Assembly: GCA_017552705.1 (NCBI GenBank)
Contig: JAFZOY010000136.1
Span: 1-43,939, forward strand
Source of the DNA: Bacteroidales bacterium
GTDB taxonomy: Bacteria; Bacteroidota; Bacteroidia; Bacteroidales; UBA1715
Direction: 5' to 3'
Length of the DNA: 43,939 nucleotides
The stretch's first letter is position 1, and each line of letters opens with the position of its first letter. This document shows positions 20,601 to 27,947 of this stretch, piece by piece. Below the pieces are notes generated by a model. It searched no databases, had not been told where the DNA came from, and worked only from the letters and a program-made list of their open reading frames with translations. The translations under genes were made by a program, and so were the position numbers.

Positions 20601-23600
20601 ACGCCGTCGGAATATTCATAAGTAATGGTATATTCCTGTTTTACCGTCGCATTTGCAGGAATGAAGCCTGCGCTCAAATCAATGTTTGGAACAGCGGTAA
20701 ACGTTCCGCCCGTTTGATTTCCAACCAATGCAATCACATCGCTCGAAGCACAAGTTGTTTCAGGTAAATCGAACGAAACCGTTGGTTTGTCCTGAACAAC
20801 CACATTGATAGATTCCGTTGTAGAACAACCATTTACCTCGTAAGTATATGACACTTCATGCGTGCCGACACCAGCAGTAGCAGGATCAAACGTCGTTCCC
20901 GACACACCCGTTCCGCTGAACGAACCTGTACCACCGCTTGGTACGGCAGTAACCGTCAATGATACTGGATTTCCGTCAACACACAGATTTGCAACTGGAT
21001 CGATAGTAACCTCTGGCACAGGATTTACCACTACAGTAGCTTTTCCAGCCTCACTCGTACAGTTGCCCACCTTCACTATCAACGAATAGTCTCCAGCAGA
21101 GCCAGCAACAGCGACACCTATTTCTGGATTTTTCTCATCAGAAGTGAAACTATTTGGACCAGTCCACGAATAGGTTCCTTCCGATTGTGTTTCGAATGTT
21201 ATAGTTTCACCGGCACAAACAGGTGAATTTGTGGTGATGACAGGTTTTGAAGGCGGTTCTAATGTTTTAACAACCAATTCCGCACGTTCGCTTTCGCAAT
21301 TATTTTCAGTTTGGGTAACGTAGTACGGAACCGAACCAACCGTAGCGGTATTTGGCGTAAATGCAGTCGTCACGCCCGTACCGCCTGTGGCATTGAGATA
21401 CCATTTCAGATTAGTACCTTCAGCTGTCAGAACACTTGCTGTTTCGCCTTGGCAATATTTAACTTCCTCAACTGTAGGTTTTTCTGGATGTTCGTACAAA
21501 ACTACTTCGGTGGTTTCTGCCTCGCTCGTACAACCTGCAACGGTGACTCTCAAACTATACGTACCCGCTTCCGTTACAGCTTTGTTTTGGTCATAGGACA
21601 TAGTTCCATCGGGAGCTGTCCACGTGTACGAAGCATTTGTTACACTCGAAGTTGTAAGTGTCACCACATCGCCAACACACTTCGGACCGTTGTTCGATGG
21701 TGAAGGTGTATCAGGTATTTTATTTACCGTGACCGTTTTAGTAGCCTCGTCGCTCTTACATGTTCCCACTGTTACAACCAAAGAGTACGAACCAGCATTA
21801 CCTGTAGCCACATTGTTGATTTCAAGATTTTGATCCGTTGCGGTAAATCCGTTCGGGCCAGTCCATTCATAGGAACCATCCATATCGGTTGACAAACTCA
21901 ATGTTTCGCCCTCGCACAACACACCTACACCATTGATATCAGGAGTGCTTGGCTTATCAACTGTTGACACTTGAATTTCCAAAAGTTCGCTTTCGCACCC
22001 ATCAATTGTTTGCGAAACGTAGTAGGTCACATCCTTCACCACATTTGTGGCGGGTGTCGGAGCCTCGGTCAGTACGGTTGAAGTAGAAGAATACCATTGT
22101 AGATTAGTACCTGTAGCCGTCAACGTTTCCGCAGTTTGACCTTTACAATATAATATAGACGTTTTTGCCTCTGGTTTATCCGGCACCGGATTAACCACAA
22201 CATCTTTAGTAGCCTCGTCGCTCACGCAACCAAATTCCGAAGTAACCACAACCGAATATTCTCCCGCATCGGAAACCGAAGCCGAAGAAATTGTGTTGCC
22301 CACATTCGTTGAAGTGAATCCATTCGGACCAGTCCACTTATAAGTTGCATTCTGCATCGACAAAGTAGAAATAGTAAGTTCCTCGCCTGCACACACTGGG
22401 CTATTTGCTGAAATAGTCGGTTTGCTTGGTTTTGGATTTACCACTACCGACAACGGAGCCTTGGAACTTTCCACGCCGTCAACCGTTTGCGTTACATAGT
22501 AGGTAGTTGTTCCCGCATCGGTAGTCGATGGTGTTGGGGCAGACGCTAATTTCGTTGTTTTATTCGACGCATACCATTGTAGATTGTCACCCACGGCTGT
22601 CAACTCATCGGCATCGTCGCCTTGGCAATAGGTAACATCATCCACAATTGGCGGATCGGGCATATTATTACCACATTCCACGATTGCCTGTGCACGGATT
22701 TCATTCTCGGCGTGACCAAGCAGATTCACGTGAGCCTCGTTGATGATTTTTCCGTTGCAGGAATTTACTTTTGCAGTTACCGTCACCTTATATTTTTTTC
22801 CAAATGGTATCGGATTATTCAGTCCTTGTTCGAATGTCCACGTAATCTTGTCGCCCGATTTCGCACCACTGTTGGAACTTGAAACATAGGTCAGTTCACT
22901 TGGCAACTCATCTACAATCGACAAATTGTAGGCATTGTCGGTGTGAACGTGGATTTTTGAGAACGAGTGGCTTCCCCAGTCACTATTTTTAAATCCAAAA
23001 TTACCTTGTGCGGTGGAAATATTTTCAAATGTTACCGCCGCCGATTCCGAAGTATCGACTGAACTTCCGCCAACCCACACACGCATTATGTTATTGCGAA
23101 GTTCAACGGCAATACGGAATGGTGACGAAACTCCCAAGATTTTTGCATCGTTCGCCAACATTTTATTGGAGCTGTTGTTTTCACAATTCAACAACAAACC
23201 ATTATCCACCTTCAACCACAAACGGACATTATCCCTGAAAAACATATAAATTGAAGCATACGAAGCAAGATTACAAGTAGCTTCAACATAAATGTCCTTA
23301 GATTTGGAAAGACTATATGTCGCAGTAGTGTTTGTGGCAACAGAAACAGTACCATTGCTTACACTTCCTCCCGACCAATCACTTGAGTTCTGCCCTGCAT
23401 TATCAGTTATGAAACCATGTGTTTGTTCGTATTCCAACGTGTAGGTAATTTCATCGCCAACCGAAACAATCTTTGAGTCGGGAGTTTTGGTCAACGTGGT
23501 TGGAATAATTGGCTCGGGAACTTTCGCACAGGTAACCGTGATGGTTGCCGTATCGCCGACAGGCGAGTTCATATCGGCATAAATCCACGCCACATTGTCA

Positions 23601-26600
23601 ATGATTTCATCGTCGGTCTGGCAGGATTTTCCCGATGGGAATTTCGCCACAGCCGTGTATTTAATGGTTCCCTTTTGCTTGATTTGCATAGCCGGAATTG
23701 TCCACACAACAATATCACGACCATCAGAAGCCTTTTTCGTTGTCATATTTGCTCCAAACGCCGCCAACGGACAGGCTGTTTTGAATTCAACGAACGTCAA
23801 ACCTTTTGGCAATGTGTCGCAAACCACCACATTATACATATCGCGGCCTGCCATAGGTCCTGTTCCCAAAATACGACGCCATACATAGCCGTCATATTCC
23901 TCAACCAAAATGTTAGGAATTGTGTGTGGCGGCACATCACATACCGACGGAATGTATTCATTTACAGGTGTTTCAATTGATTTTCCCGTTACTTGGTCAA
24001 TACGTTGCCAACTTGGCGTTACAGGGAAATATGCGCCATCTTCCGCTCCAGTGGCATTGGAATTCCACGACCAGTCATCACGATAATTTGGTGTACTCCA
24101 GTCACTTGGGTATAAATAACCGAACAAACGCAACGGCTCCGTTCCACCTCGGTGGATACGTGACCCCATACCATAATAATTACTCAAATGTCCAGTAATG
24201 GTTACCAACAACGGTGCAAACTGGATAATCATACGTTGATTCCATTTTCCATAATCGTCGGAACCTTCCACAACTTTTTCGTGGCTCACGCTAACCTTAT
24301 CATTCGAAGTTCGTTTTCCCTCATAAACGGCAGTGTACCATGCCCAACCAGCTGAGCAATCTGGCTCTCCCGACAAACACTTCAAACTTGCATCGTACAA
24401 ATAATACGAAATTCGATAGTTTCCGTAATTGATATATGGTTCAATAGCATCGTTGTACAAACGGAAACGCAACCAGTTTTGCGAACCATCCAACGTGTTG
24501 GAGAACGCGATGTTCACACGTGGGCGACCACCGTCCAACCAACCTGCTTTTGAGGAGTTTTCAAAATTGATGGTGTATGTAACCGTACCATTCGGATTGG
24601 TTTCTTCCAAATTTGCTTCTTTCTCGATAATCAACGAACGCATAATCACATCCACACAGTTACGTTGCATGGTTGGAGTGATATAGTTTGGATATTCGTT
24701 GCTTGTCCAGCCAAAACCGTTGGAACAAGAGATTTCAGCCGTTGTACAATAGCGTCCAGCCGCCTTCGGACCTACCTTCACCGAATAGGAAACACTTCCT
24801 TTCGTTACATCAAGTCCACCTGTCTGGAATCCTGGCACTGTACCCAAATTCCATGTAACCGTGTGTGTTACCGCATCATACACGCCACCTTTTTCAGCAC
24901 TCACAAAAATGAAATCATCGGGAACATGTTCCACAATCTTTACATTTTCGGCATCAACAGAGCCGTAGTTTCTATAGTCCAAGATATAAGAGAACACGTC
25001 GCCCGTGTAGGCAAACGACAAACTATCTTGTACCGCACGGTAAATCTTCATATTTGCCTTTGGCAGCATTTTACTTGGAGCAATGTGGTTACCTGTAGCC
25101 GTCAACATACCGAGCAAACGGAACCAACCATGAAAATAATGCGGAACTGACGACAGATAGCCATCGCCACCTGTTGTAATATCCCATTCTATCACGCACG
25201 TTCTGTACAAAACGCCCAGCAACTCCAAATCTTCGGCCGACAATGCCGACATTGTACCACAACCTGCAATCCAGTTGAAAATGAACTCACTTGATGGGAA
25301 TCCACCATTTGGTTCAATATCCCAGTGCAATGTACCTGGACCTTTATACGTAACTTTCGGACCGCCACCAAATTTGGTACAATTGGAATTATTCCAACCT
25401 TGCGGATCGTTCATAAATTGCGAGTAACGCACTGCACCATCGTATTCATACGTGTTGGCACCATCTTTCACCGTATGACTTGCTGGATCCCATGTGTACG
25501 AAGGATTTCCGTGCCATACATAGTTCAACGCCGTACGCCAAACTGAACGGAAACGACCACCTTGGTTTCCTGCCATAAGTGTGATGCTTGTGCCGTTCAC
25601 TTTTGCTTCCTCACCGACAAATATATTCTTCGCATTTTGCGAAATCCAGTTTCCTACCATCCAGTCGCACGAAGCCTCACAGCGTTTGAACTGGTTTCGT
25701 TCAAATTCAGAAACATCGCTTGGTTGTTCTTTTTCCAACAATTCATAAAATTCACGGAAATATGCAGGAGCGAGGTAATCGGTGTGAACATTACACGGAC
25801 CAGCAAATTCCGGAGTCATACGAACGCCGTCAACCGTCATAGGATTTTGCGTAACATAGTTCGTCGCTTCCGACCATGTGTTACCATTCTTCAAATAACC
25901 ATCCAATCCAATTTCACCCGACAAATATCGGCGAGGCTCGCCATCGCTTGGAAAACGTGTCTGCAAGTGCATGAAACCTTTCAACACATCCATCAATTCT
26001 TTTTTGTACGAAATAGGATTTCCACGGGAATCGTTTACGCCCATATAATCACCCCATTGCATCCAAGCCACATACAACGCCAACGCAATATCAACGTCAC
26101 CGTCGGTTGCGGCATCCTGGTTATCTTTCAATGAAAAATCTCCATATTGATATCCGTTTTCAAGCACAACCCCATCAATATAGCGAGGCTGTTTCACACG
26201 TGATTTGTCGTGGACGCACATCCACAAGCCATCGAATGAGGTTTTGTCGGCCATAATTGCGGCAGCCAAAAGAGAATATCCATCACCTTCACGGCAGTCG
26301 TACGGACAGCCCAAGTTACCACGGATGTAGCGCACACCGCTTACCCGGTCGCCAGTATAAGTCCACTCATTCGCAAAAATTTGGTACGCATCGCGAATAT
26401 CCTGCTCCATTTCCGCATGCACAACACCTTCGGGGTTTTTCGTACCCAAATTGTCGAGGTAATGGGAATCACCATATTCATACGCAAGAAATTGAGGGAA
26501 TGGGAAACGAGGATTTCCAGAGTTTATATGAACTGTCACTTCATTTTGTGCGAAGACGCACAAACTCAATAAAACCGAGCCACAAAGAGCTAAAAATCTA

Positions 26601-26608
26601 TATTTCAT
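14678..26608 (-). CDS. Giant secreted GH8-like / Ig-array / CHU_C surface protein (T9SS type B cargo)
   Basis: A 3976-residue exported protein. Residues 1-20 are a signal peptide (ending CVFA). About 25-510 resemble glycoside hydrolase family 8, an (alpha/alpha)6 barrel acting on beta-1,4-glucans, xylan or chitosan. Supporting motifs are PFPQFLAYEYG, CREGDGYSLLAA (candidate acid Glu107), DKTSFDGLW, ATDGDVDIALALYVAWMQWGD (167-187) and GWFRLLGMLTATGN. DUF11-type domains then follow, one interrupted by a laminin-G-like stretch, then about 30 Ig-like modules (many with C-x-G-E and WTGPNGF or LQWY motifs), and a PKD domain (YYWDFG). The last ~105 residues are CHU_C (LYIPSAFAPSCPGNEV, WDGMVNGK, AGTYRYKI), the type B sorting domain of T9SS. 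It should be anchored on the cell surface. The base aspartate of GH8 may be replaced by Gly351, so enzymatic activity is uncertain. Confidence 0.85.
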   Translation of the reverse strand: MKYRFLALCGSVLLSLCVFAQNEVTVHINSGNPRFPFPQFLAYEYGDSHYLDNLGTKNPEGVVHAEMEQDIRDAYQIFANEWTYTGDRVSGVRYIRGNLGCPYDCREGDGYSLLAAAIMADKTSFDGLWMCVHDKSRVKQPRYIDGVVLENGYQYGDFSLKDNQDAATDGDVDIALALYVAWMQWGDYMGVNDSRGNPISYKKELMDVLKGFMHLQTRFPSDGEPRRYLSGEIGLDGYLKNGNTWSEATNYVTQNPMTVDGVRMTPEFAGPCNVHTDYLAPAYFREFYELLEKEQPSDVSEFERNQFKRCEASCDWMVGNWISQNAKNIFVGEEAKVNGTSITLMAGNQGGRFRSVWRTALNYVWHGNPSYTWDPASHTVKDGANTYEYDGAVRYSQFMNDPQGWNNSNCTKFGGGPKVTYKGPGTLHWDIEPNGGFPSSEFIFNWIAGCGTMSALSAEDLELLGVLYRTCVIEWDITTGGDGYLSSVPHYFHGWFRLLGMLTATGNHIAPSKMLPKANMKIYRAVQDSLSFAYTGDVFSYILDYRNYGSVDAENVKIVEHVPDDFIFVSAEKGGVYDAVTHTVTWNLGTVPGFQTGGLDVTKGSVSYSVKVGPKAAGRYCTTAEISCSNGFGWTSNEYPNYITPTMQRNCVDVIMRSLIIEKEANLEETNPNGTVTYTINFENSSKAGWLDGGRPRVNIAFSNTLDGSQNWLRFRLYNDAIEPYINYGNYRISYYLYDASLKCLSGEPDCSAGWAWYTAVYEGKRTSNDKVSVSHEKVVEGSDDYGKWNQRMIIQFAPLLVTITGHLSNYYGMGSRIHRGGTEPLRLFGYLYPSDWSTPNYRDDWSWNSNATGAEDGAYFPVTPSWQRIDQVTGKSIETPVNEYIPSVCDVPPHTIPNILVEEYDGYVWRRILGTGPMAGRDMYNVVVCDTLPKGLTFVEFKTACPLAAFGANMTTKKASDGRDIVVWTIPAMQIKQKGTIKYTAVAKFPSGKSCQTDDEIIDNVAWIYADMNSPVGDTATITVTCAKVPEPIIPTTLTKTPDSKIVSVGDEITYTLEYEQTHGFITDNAGQNSSDWSGGSVSNGTVSVATNTTATYSLSKSKDIYVEATCNLASYASIYMFFRDNVRLWLKVDNGLLLNCENNSSNKMLANDAKILGVSSPFRIAVELRNNIMRVWVGGSSVDTSESAAVTFENISTAQGNFGFKNSDWGSHSFSKIHVHTDNAYNLSIVDELPSELTYVSSSNSGAKSGDKITWTFEQGLNNPIPFGKKYKVTVTAKVNSCNGKIINEAHVNLLGHAENEIRAQAIVECGNNMPDPPIVDDVTYCQGDDADELTAVGDNLQWYASNKTTKLASAPTPSTTDAGTTTYYVTQTVDGVESSKAPLSVVVNPKPSKPTISANSPVCAGEELTISTLSMQNATYKWTGPNGFTSTNVGNTISSASVSDAGEYSVVVTSEFGCVSDEATKDVVVNPVPDKPEAKTSILYCKGQTAETLTATGTNLQWYSSTSTVLTEAPTPATNVVKDVTYYVSQTIDGCESELLEIQVSTVDKPSTPDINGVGVLCEGETLSLSTDMDGSYEWTGPNGFTATDQNLEINNVATGNAGSYSLVVTVGTCKSDEATKTVTVNKIPDTPSPSNNGPKCVGDVVTLTTSSVTNASYTWTAPDGTMSYDQNKAVTEAGTYSLRVTVAGCTSEAETTEVVLYEHPEKPTVEEVKYCQGETASVLTAEGTNLKWYLNATGGTGVTTAFTPNTATVGSVPYYVTQTENNCESERAELVVKTLEPPSKPVITTNSPVCAGETITFETQSEGTYSWTGPNSFTSDEKNPEIGVAVAGSAGDYSLIVKVGNCTSEAGKATVVVNPVPEVTIDPVANLCVDGNPVSLTVTAVPSGGTGSFSGTGVSGTTFDPATAGVGTHEVSYTYEVNGCSTTESINVVVQDKPTVSFDLPETTCASSDVIALVGNQTGGTFTAVPNIDLSAGFIPANATVKQEYTITYEYSDGVCSNSTSNKITVYDPQKPVGVDAAEVYTKVSSGTVPELSATGVNMIWYSDEALTTQVQTGDSYTPSETVVLDGDQGRIGTYTYYVVSTEEGCTSEATAVHLEILSCMVKTPKINSASVSVCEGETDPDKRIIDVVTDAYGMVVRWYNTARELKQESSVVWTFDPELSEVGSNVFFVTAYDEDQQCESPFVSVIYSIRKLPTVSFDLPAEVCEGSAEIDFAPLKSQEAGVVMSLWGDQGPETSFLPNKKGQFKFEYSYTDARGCTNSIQKEIKVNELPEVTFNDIPDQCEYNDPVDLSFYAGPIGGTFSGSGVTKQNTFYLFNPAAVTAGTSATITYTYTDGKNCTNSAQKAIQVIARPSVSFNDVPSLCVGDEKHDLLQYVSPTIGSFTGDKVSVTEFNPETKGDFVVSYTVEEDGCSAMVNKTVVVNALPTVSIETNAVACVNTGDANLQLIPSGGTFTIDDEAATAINTNELTVGNHTLHYIYVDQTTKCVNEDTKQVEVREIEKPEVSDKEVVIGSTNLTITAIGHGGSLEWTDQNGTKTTGSTISHPNSSNAGEWEYCVTETDGVCTSEPSCMTFTVFNCTTPRPIVTVEGGHWNEGWADVLVYDVCATDDMPTFHATTTSPDFTLKWYSGVTGQVVNTATPEVFTDQSVKGKVGSYSWNVSQVSAGENGCEGIPVSIRVEVNKNPEITINNDKLHFCEYDDRVKIEVSSGAFDGEFTFSGEAVIDEYFYPTAATTIGTAIPITVDFTDSETGCSTSESSRFYVHHVEPLTVQTPITQLESDYETVLEVTPEGTNKAVWYDACGDGRSQLFVGKSFQTGLVGIASEDYGVTQKDRYGCESECAVIQVDRIKCPTPAPTVYVDRNQICATDEIPIFTASGLEDVMFTWYENGEIVGYDNTFTPSSLKGQAGDYSWTVTQTTIGANGCEGIGAPVTLKIHQSPEIVVTVSDVICMNEGVVVPKSNLDGTQFAFAGARVSVIDPTLYTPDTYKLAYAYYDPVTGCPAVESDNDCYTDDCLYKMIEIREIPKVVVNNTTSLIIAESFPISIASGHGGDYTWTDENGNVIGEGATITHPYEVAVGSWKYCVTESDEVCSSDPACMTFTIIDCPVPAPRIKETNIIGCTNEPMKAMEAEDQGYMVRWYKEDEANTVKMTGLSYTPDDLTNAGVYKYYVTQFDESCEGLPTMVTYELKTTELPIVEGLTTICENEELDLIADDVVSWYTEDPKSSSPVEETDVFTVSYPEANEYTVYVVRTDEYCSSDPLVLNLTVNKIPDQPIVTTTNVCEGNDVEFNAVGTDIKWYQSEFEVEVGETYIVEHVHAGEIAVQATQTIDGCTSPLSDEVVAVVYSIPQRPTAVNRTICEDADIQSVQVQAYCETVTWYSDSELTDVIETGTSYMPKKKETQTFYVVQTENSCTSEPVEVTFTVQPNPEPVRFKQTTDIVSCEGSQVVIITETSNTVYWYDSQDGFPIYTGRFFTVTDTDEGSYVYFAQQKDKFGCTSELSAKKVVFKPAPGVASIVQEDTVCVYEAPGTLIAARNNEDEIISWIAPDGSTIVTGDTLTVPADVINGVAGVYLFRARTTNSTCSYETRKEIPLKYVVFPQPEAPKLKTDYFCYTGEPVKLTAEGENILWYTPEGSMIAGCPYKKECTTYYMEAGTYDVYMTQNVKGCVSDTVANQFLISALPSPYIIGKSQLCANSNEVYVVTKTNESNFIDWQLTGNRVSYDMSNYNTGFVRSIDWIDPGVDTIFVIEKNKYGCMGKTELVVEVIPVPDAQFITEMLGQEGVVTFTNTSEPQILNEGDFTKEYKVDYYWDFGRFADSTNILENKKVFDRMYPYGDYTAELTAVNEFGCSAKYADGFFVNVEHRLYIPSAFAPSCPGNEVRVFKPKGVNCKTFEIWIYDAWNNLVYYSSGVDERGAPNASWDGMVNGKMREAGTYRYKILVTFEDHEEETMRVTQNVKPIYGNVELLR
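15060..22670 (-). repeat. Array of about 30 Ig-like modules in the giant protein
   Basis: Coding repeats of roughly 70-90 residues. The upstream modules (about 20700-22670) alternate two types: YCQG-x-A-x-LTA-x-G-x-LQWY, and PVCAGE followed by YxWTGPNGFTS. Later modules are divergent (C-x-G or C-x-x-x-E, then WY or GGTF). Two modules starting GHGG and ending CMTFT (near 17280-17450 and 18860-19022) are close copies, as are two starting CATD (near 17990 and 18770). This points to segmental duplication. Boundaries are approximate because I counted by eye. Confidence 0.75.
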
Positions 26609-26661
26609 TTTCTTTAGTTTCTTATCTTTAGCAAGACTAATATGTACAACAAAAAGTTACA

Positions 26662-26681
26662 CGTTTGCTTTCCAACAAACG
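26662..26681. other. Small hairpin at the predicted 5' end of the giant gene's mRNA
   Basis: CGTTTG at 26662-26667 pairs with CAAACG at 26676-26681 around an 8-base loop. With the -7 box at 26687-26694, transcription should begin near 26680, placing this hairpin at the very 5' end of a leader of about 72 bases. It could protect the long mRNA, but six base pairs may also be chance. Confidence 0.35.
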
Positions 26682-26686
26682 AGGTT

Positions 26687-26694
26687 CAAAAGTA
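26687..26694 (-). promoter_or_regulatory. Probable -7 box of the giant gene
   Basis: TACTTTTG on the minus strand matches TAnnTTTG and lies 79 bases upstream of the ATG at 26606-26608. No good TTTG -33 element is found at the right distance (ATCG at 26716-26719 is the nearest). The promoter may therefore be weak or activator-dependent. Confidence 0.45.
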
Positions 26695-26769
26695 CAAAAA
26701 TTATTTATATAGGTACGATTTTAACCGTTAGATTTTTATATTTTTCTCAATAAACAAATAGCCAGTGAA

Positions 26770-26800
26770 TATGCTTATATTGAAATCTTTTGTATTTTTG
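26770..26800 (+). promoter_or_regulatory. Probable promoter of the RhuM-family gene
   Basis: TATTTTTG at 26793-26800 matches the -7 consensus. TATG at 26770-26773 is a 3-of-4 match to the -33 TTTG with a spacing of 19. Transcription would begin near 26807, about 20 bases before the ATG. It is divergent from the giant gene's promoter, with about 75 bases between the two. Confidence 0.45.
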
Positions 26801-26827
26801 CAAAGAACAAGATGAAAAAGCATTACA

Positions 26828-27862
26828 ATGAACAATGAAGTAGTTCCACAAAACGATGAGATTGTCATCTATCAATCGGAAGATGGCAATGTTAAAGTTG
26901 ATGTATTGTTTCAAGACGAAACGGTTTGGCTTTCGCAAAATCAGTTGTGCGTACTTTTTGGAAAAACAAAAGCAACTATCAGTGAACATATAAAACATAT
27001 TTTTGAAGAAGGTGAACTGAGTGAAAAAGTGGTTGTTCGGAAATTCCGAACAACCACTCAACATGGTGCTGTACAGGGGTTAGAGCAATCTCATGAGACA
27101 AATTTTTATAATCTTGATGTTATTATTTCTGTTGGTTACCGTGTAAAATCACGGCAGGGAACTTTGTTCAGAATATGGGCGACACAACGGCTTCGCGATT
27201 ATATTATAAAAGGTGTGGCATTGAACGATGAGCGTTTCAAAAAAGGAAATTCAATGAACTATTTTAAGGATTTGCTTGACCGTATTCGCGAAATACGCCT
27301 TTCGGAACGTGTGTTTTACCAACAGATAAAGGACATATACAAGACCAGTATTGATTATGACCCGTCGGATGAAATGACCTTGCGTTTTTTTAGCGAAGTG
27401 CAAAATAAACTATTGTGGGCTGTAAGCGGTAAAACCGCGGCAGAATTGATTTATTATAGAGCAAATGCATCTTTGCCTATGATGGGGCTTACTTCAACAG
27501 AGAGCATTGGAAAAATTCTTAAATCCGATGTGGTTATCGGAAAGAATTATTTGAATGAAAATGAGATGAAGATTCTCAAACTTATTGTTGAACAATTCCT
27601 TGCTTTTGCCGAAGCACAGGCAGAATCGCATATACCAATGTATATGAAAGATTGGGTGGAACACTTAAAAATGGTTTTGGCAATGAACCGTAAATCCATT
27701 TTACAGGATGCGGGGAAAATTTCACATCAAATGGCAATCGAAAAAGCCGAAATCGAATATAACAAATATAAAAATGCCCAACGGGAAATTGAACATTTCG
27801 AAAGCATAAAGGAACTTGATGCCGATATAAAAAGACTTAAAGGCGATTTTGGTAGCAAATAA
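26828..27862 (+). CDS. RhuM family protein (virulence RhuM-like)
   Basis: A 344-residue protein recognised from family features. The N-terminus (KVDVLFQDETVWLSQNQLCVLFGKTKATISEHIKHIFEEGEL) looks like a DNA-binding helix-turn-helix. Then come VVVRKFRTTTQHGA, the hallmark YNLDVIISVGYRVKSRQG and FRIWATQRLRDYIIKG, and a helical C-terminal half ending in a charged coiled coil. RhuM was first described from a Salmonella pathogenicity island; its biochemical role is not established, and relatives are common on mobile and accessory DNA. Here it is a lone gene between a surface-protein locus and an efflux operon, with no toxin, methylase or integrase beside it. Length is normal for the family. A near-perfect 31-bp palindrome lies inside the coding sequence at 27028-27058. 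Family assignment is good; function is unknown. Confidence 0.8.
   Translation: MNNEVVPQNDEIVIYQSEDGNVKVDVLFQDETVWLSQNQLCVLFGKTKATISEHIKHIFEEGELSEKVVVRKFRTTTQHGAVQGLEQSHETNFYNLDVIISVGYRVKSRQGTLFRIWATQRLRDYIIKGVALNDERFKKGNSMNYFKDLLDRIREIRLSERVFYQQIKDIYKTSIDYDPSDEMTLRFFSEVQNKLLWAVSGKTAAELIYYRANASLPMMGLTSTESIGKILKSDVVIGKNYLNENEMKILKLIVEQFLAFAEAQAESHIPMYMKDWVEHLKMVLAMNRKSILQDAGKISHQMAIEKAEIEYNKYKNAQREIEHFESIKELDADIKRLKGDFGSK
27028..27058. repeat. Perfect 15-bp inverted repeat (1-bp spacer) inside the RhuM gene
   Basis: AGTGGTTGTTCGGAA at 27028-27042 is exactly complementary to 27044-27058, around a single A at 27043. It encodes the conserved peptide VVVRKFRTTT, whose codons (GTN GTN GTN CGN AAR TTY CGN ACN ACN ACN) can form a palindrome. 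Full pairing still requires matching synonymous choices. In RNA it would form a strong hairpin about 200 bases into the message; in DNA it could be a protein-binding site. Confidence 0.9.
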
Positions 27863-27895
27863 ATCTATAGAAATACAATGTTTATCCATTTAGTA

Positions 27896-27925
27896 TTTGA
27901 AATGTGGACGAAGTATGTACATTTG
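27896..27925 (+). promoter_or_regulatory. Promoter of the RND efflux operon
   Basis: TTTG at 27896-27899 and TACATTTG at 27918-27925 (exact TAnnTTTG) are separated by 18 bases. Transcription would start near 27932, about 16 bases before the TolC-like ATG at 27948. No operator or regulator gene is seen next to it. Confidence 0.6.
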
Positions 27926-27947
27926 CACACGAAAAATAACAGTAGTG

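Noticed and set aside
26828..27862. RhuM gene as part of a defence or restriction island
   Set aside because: No restriction, methylase, toxin, integrase or transposase gene flanks it, so no island can be claimed from this window.
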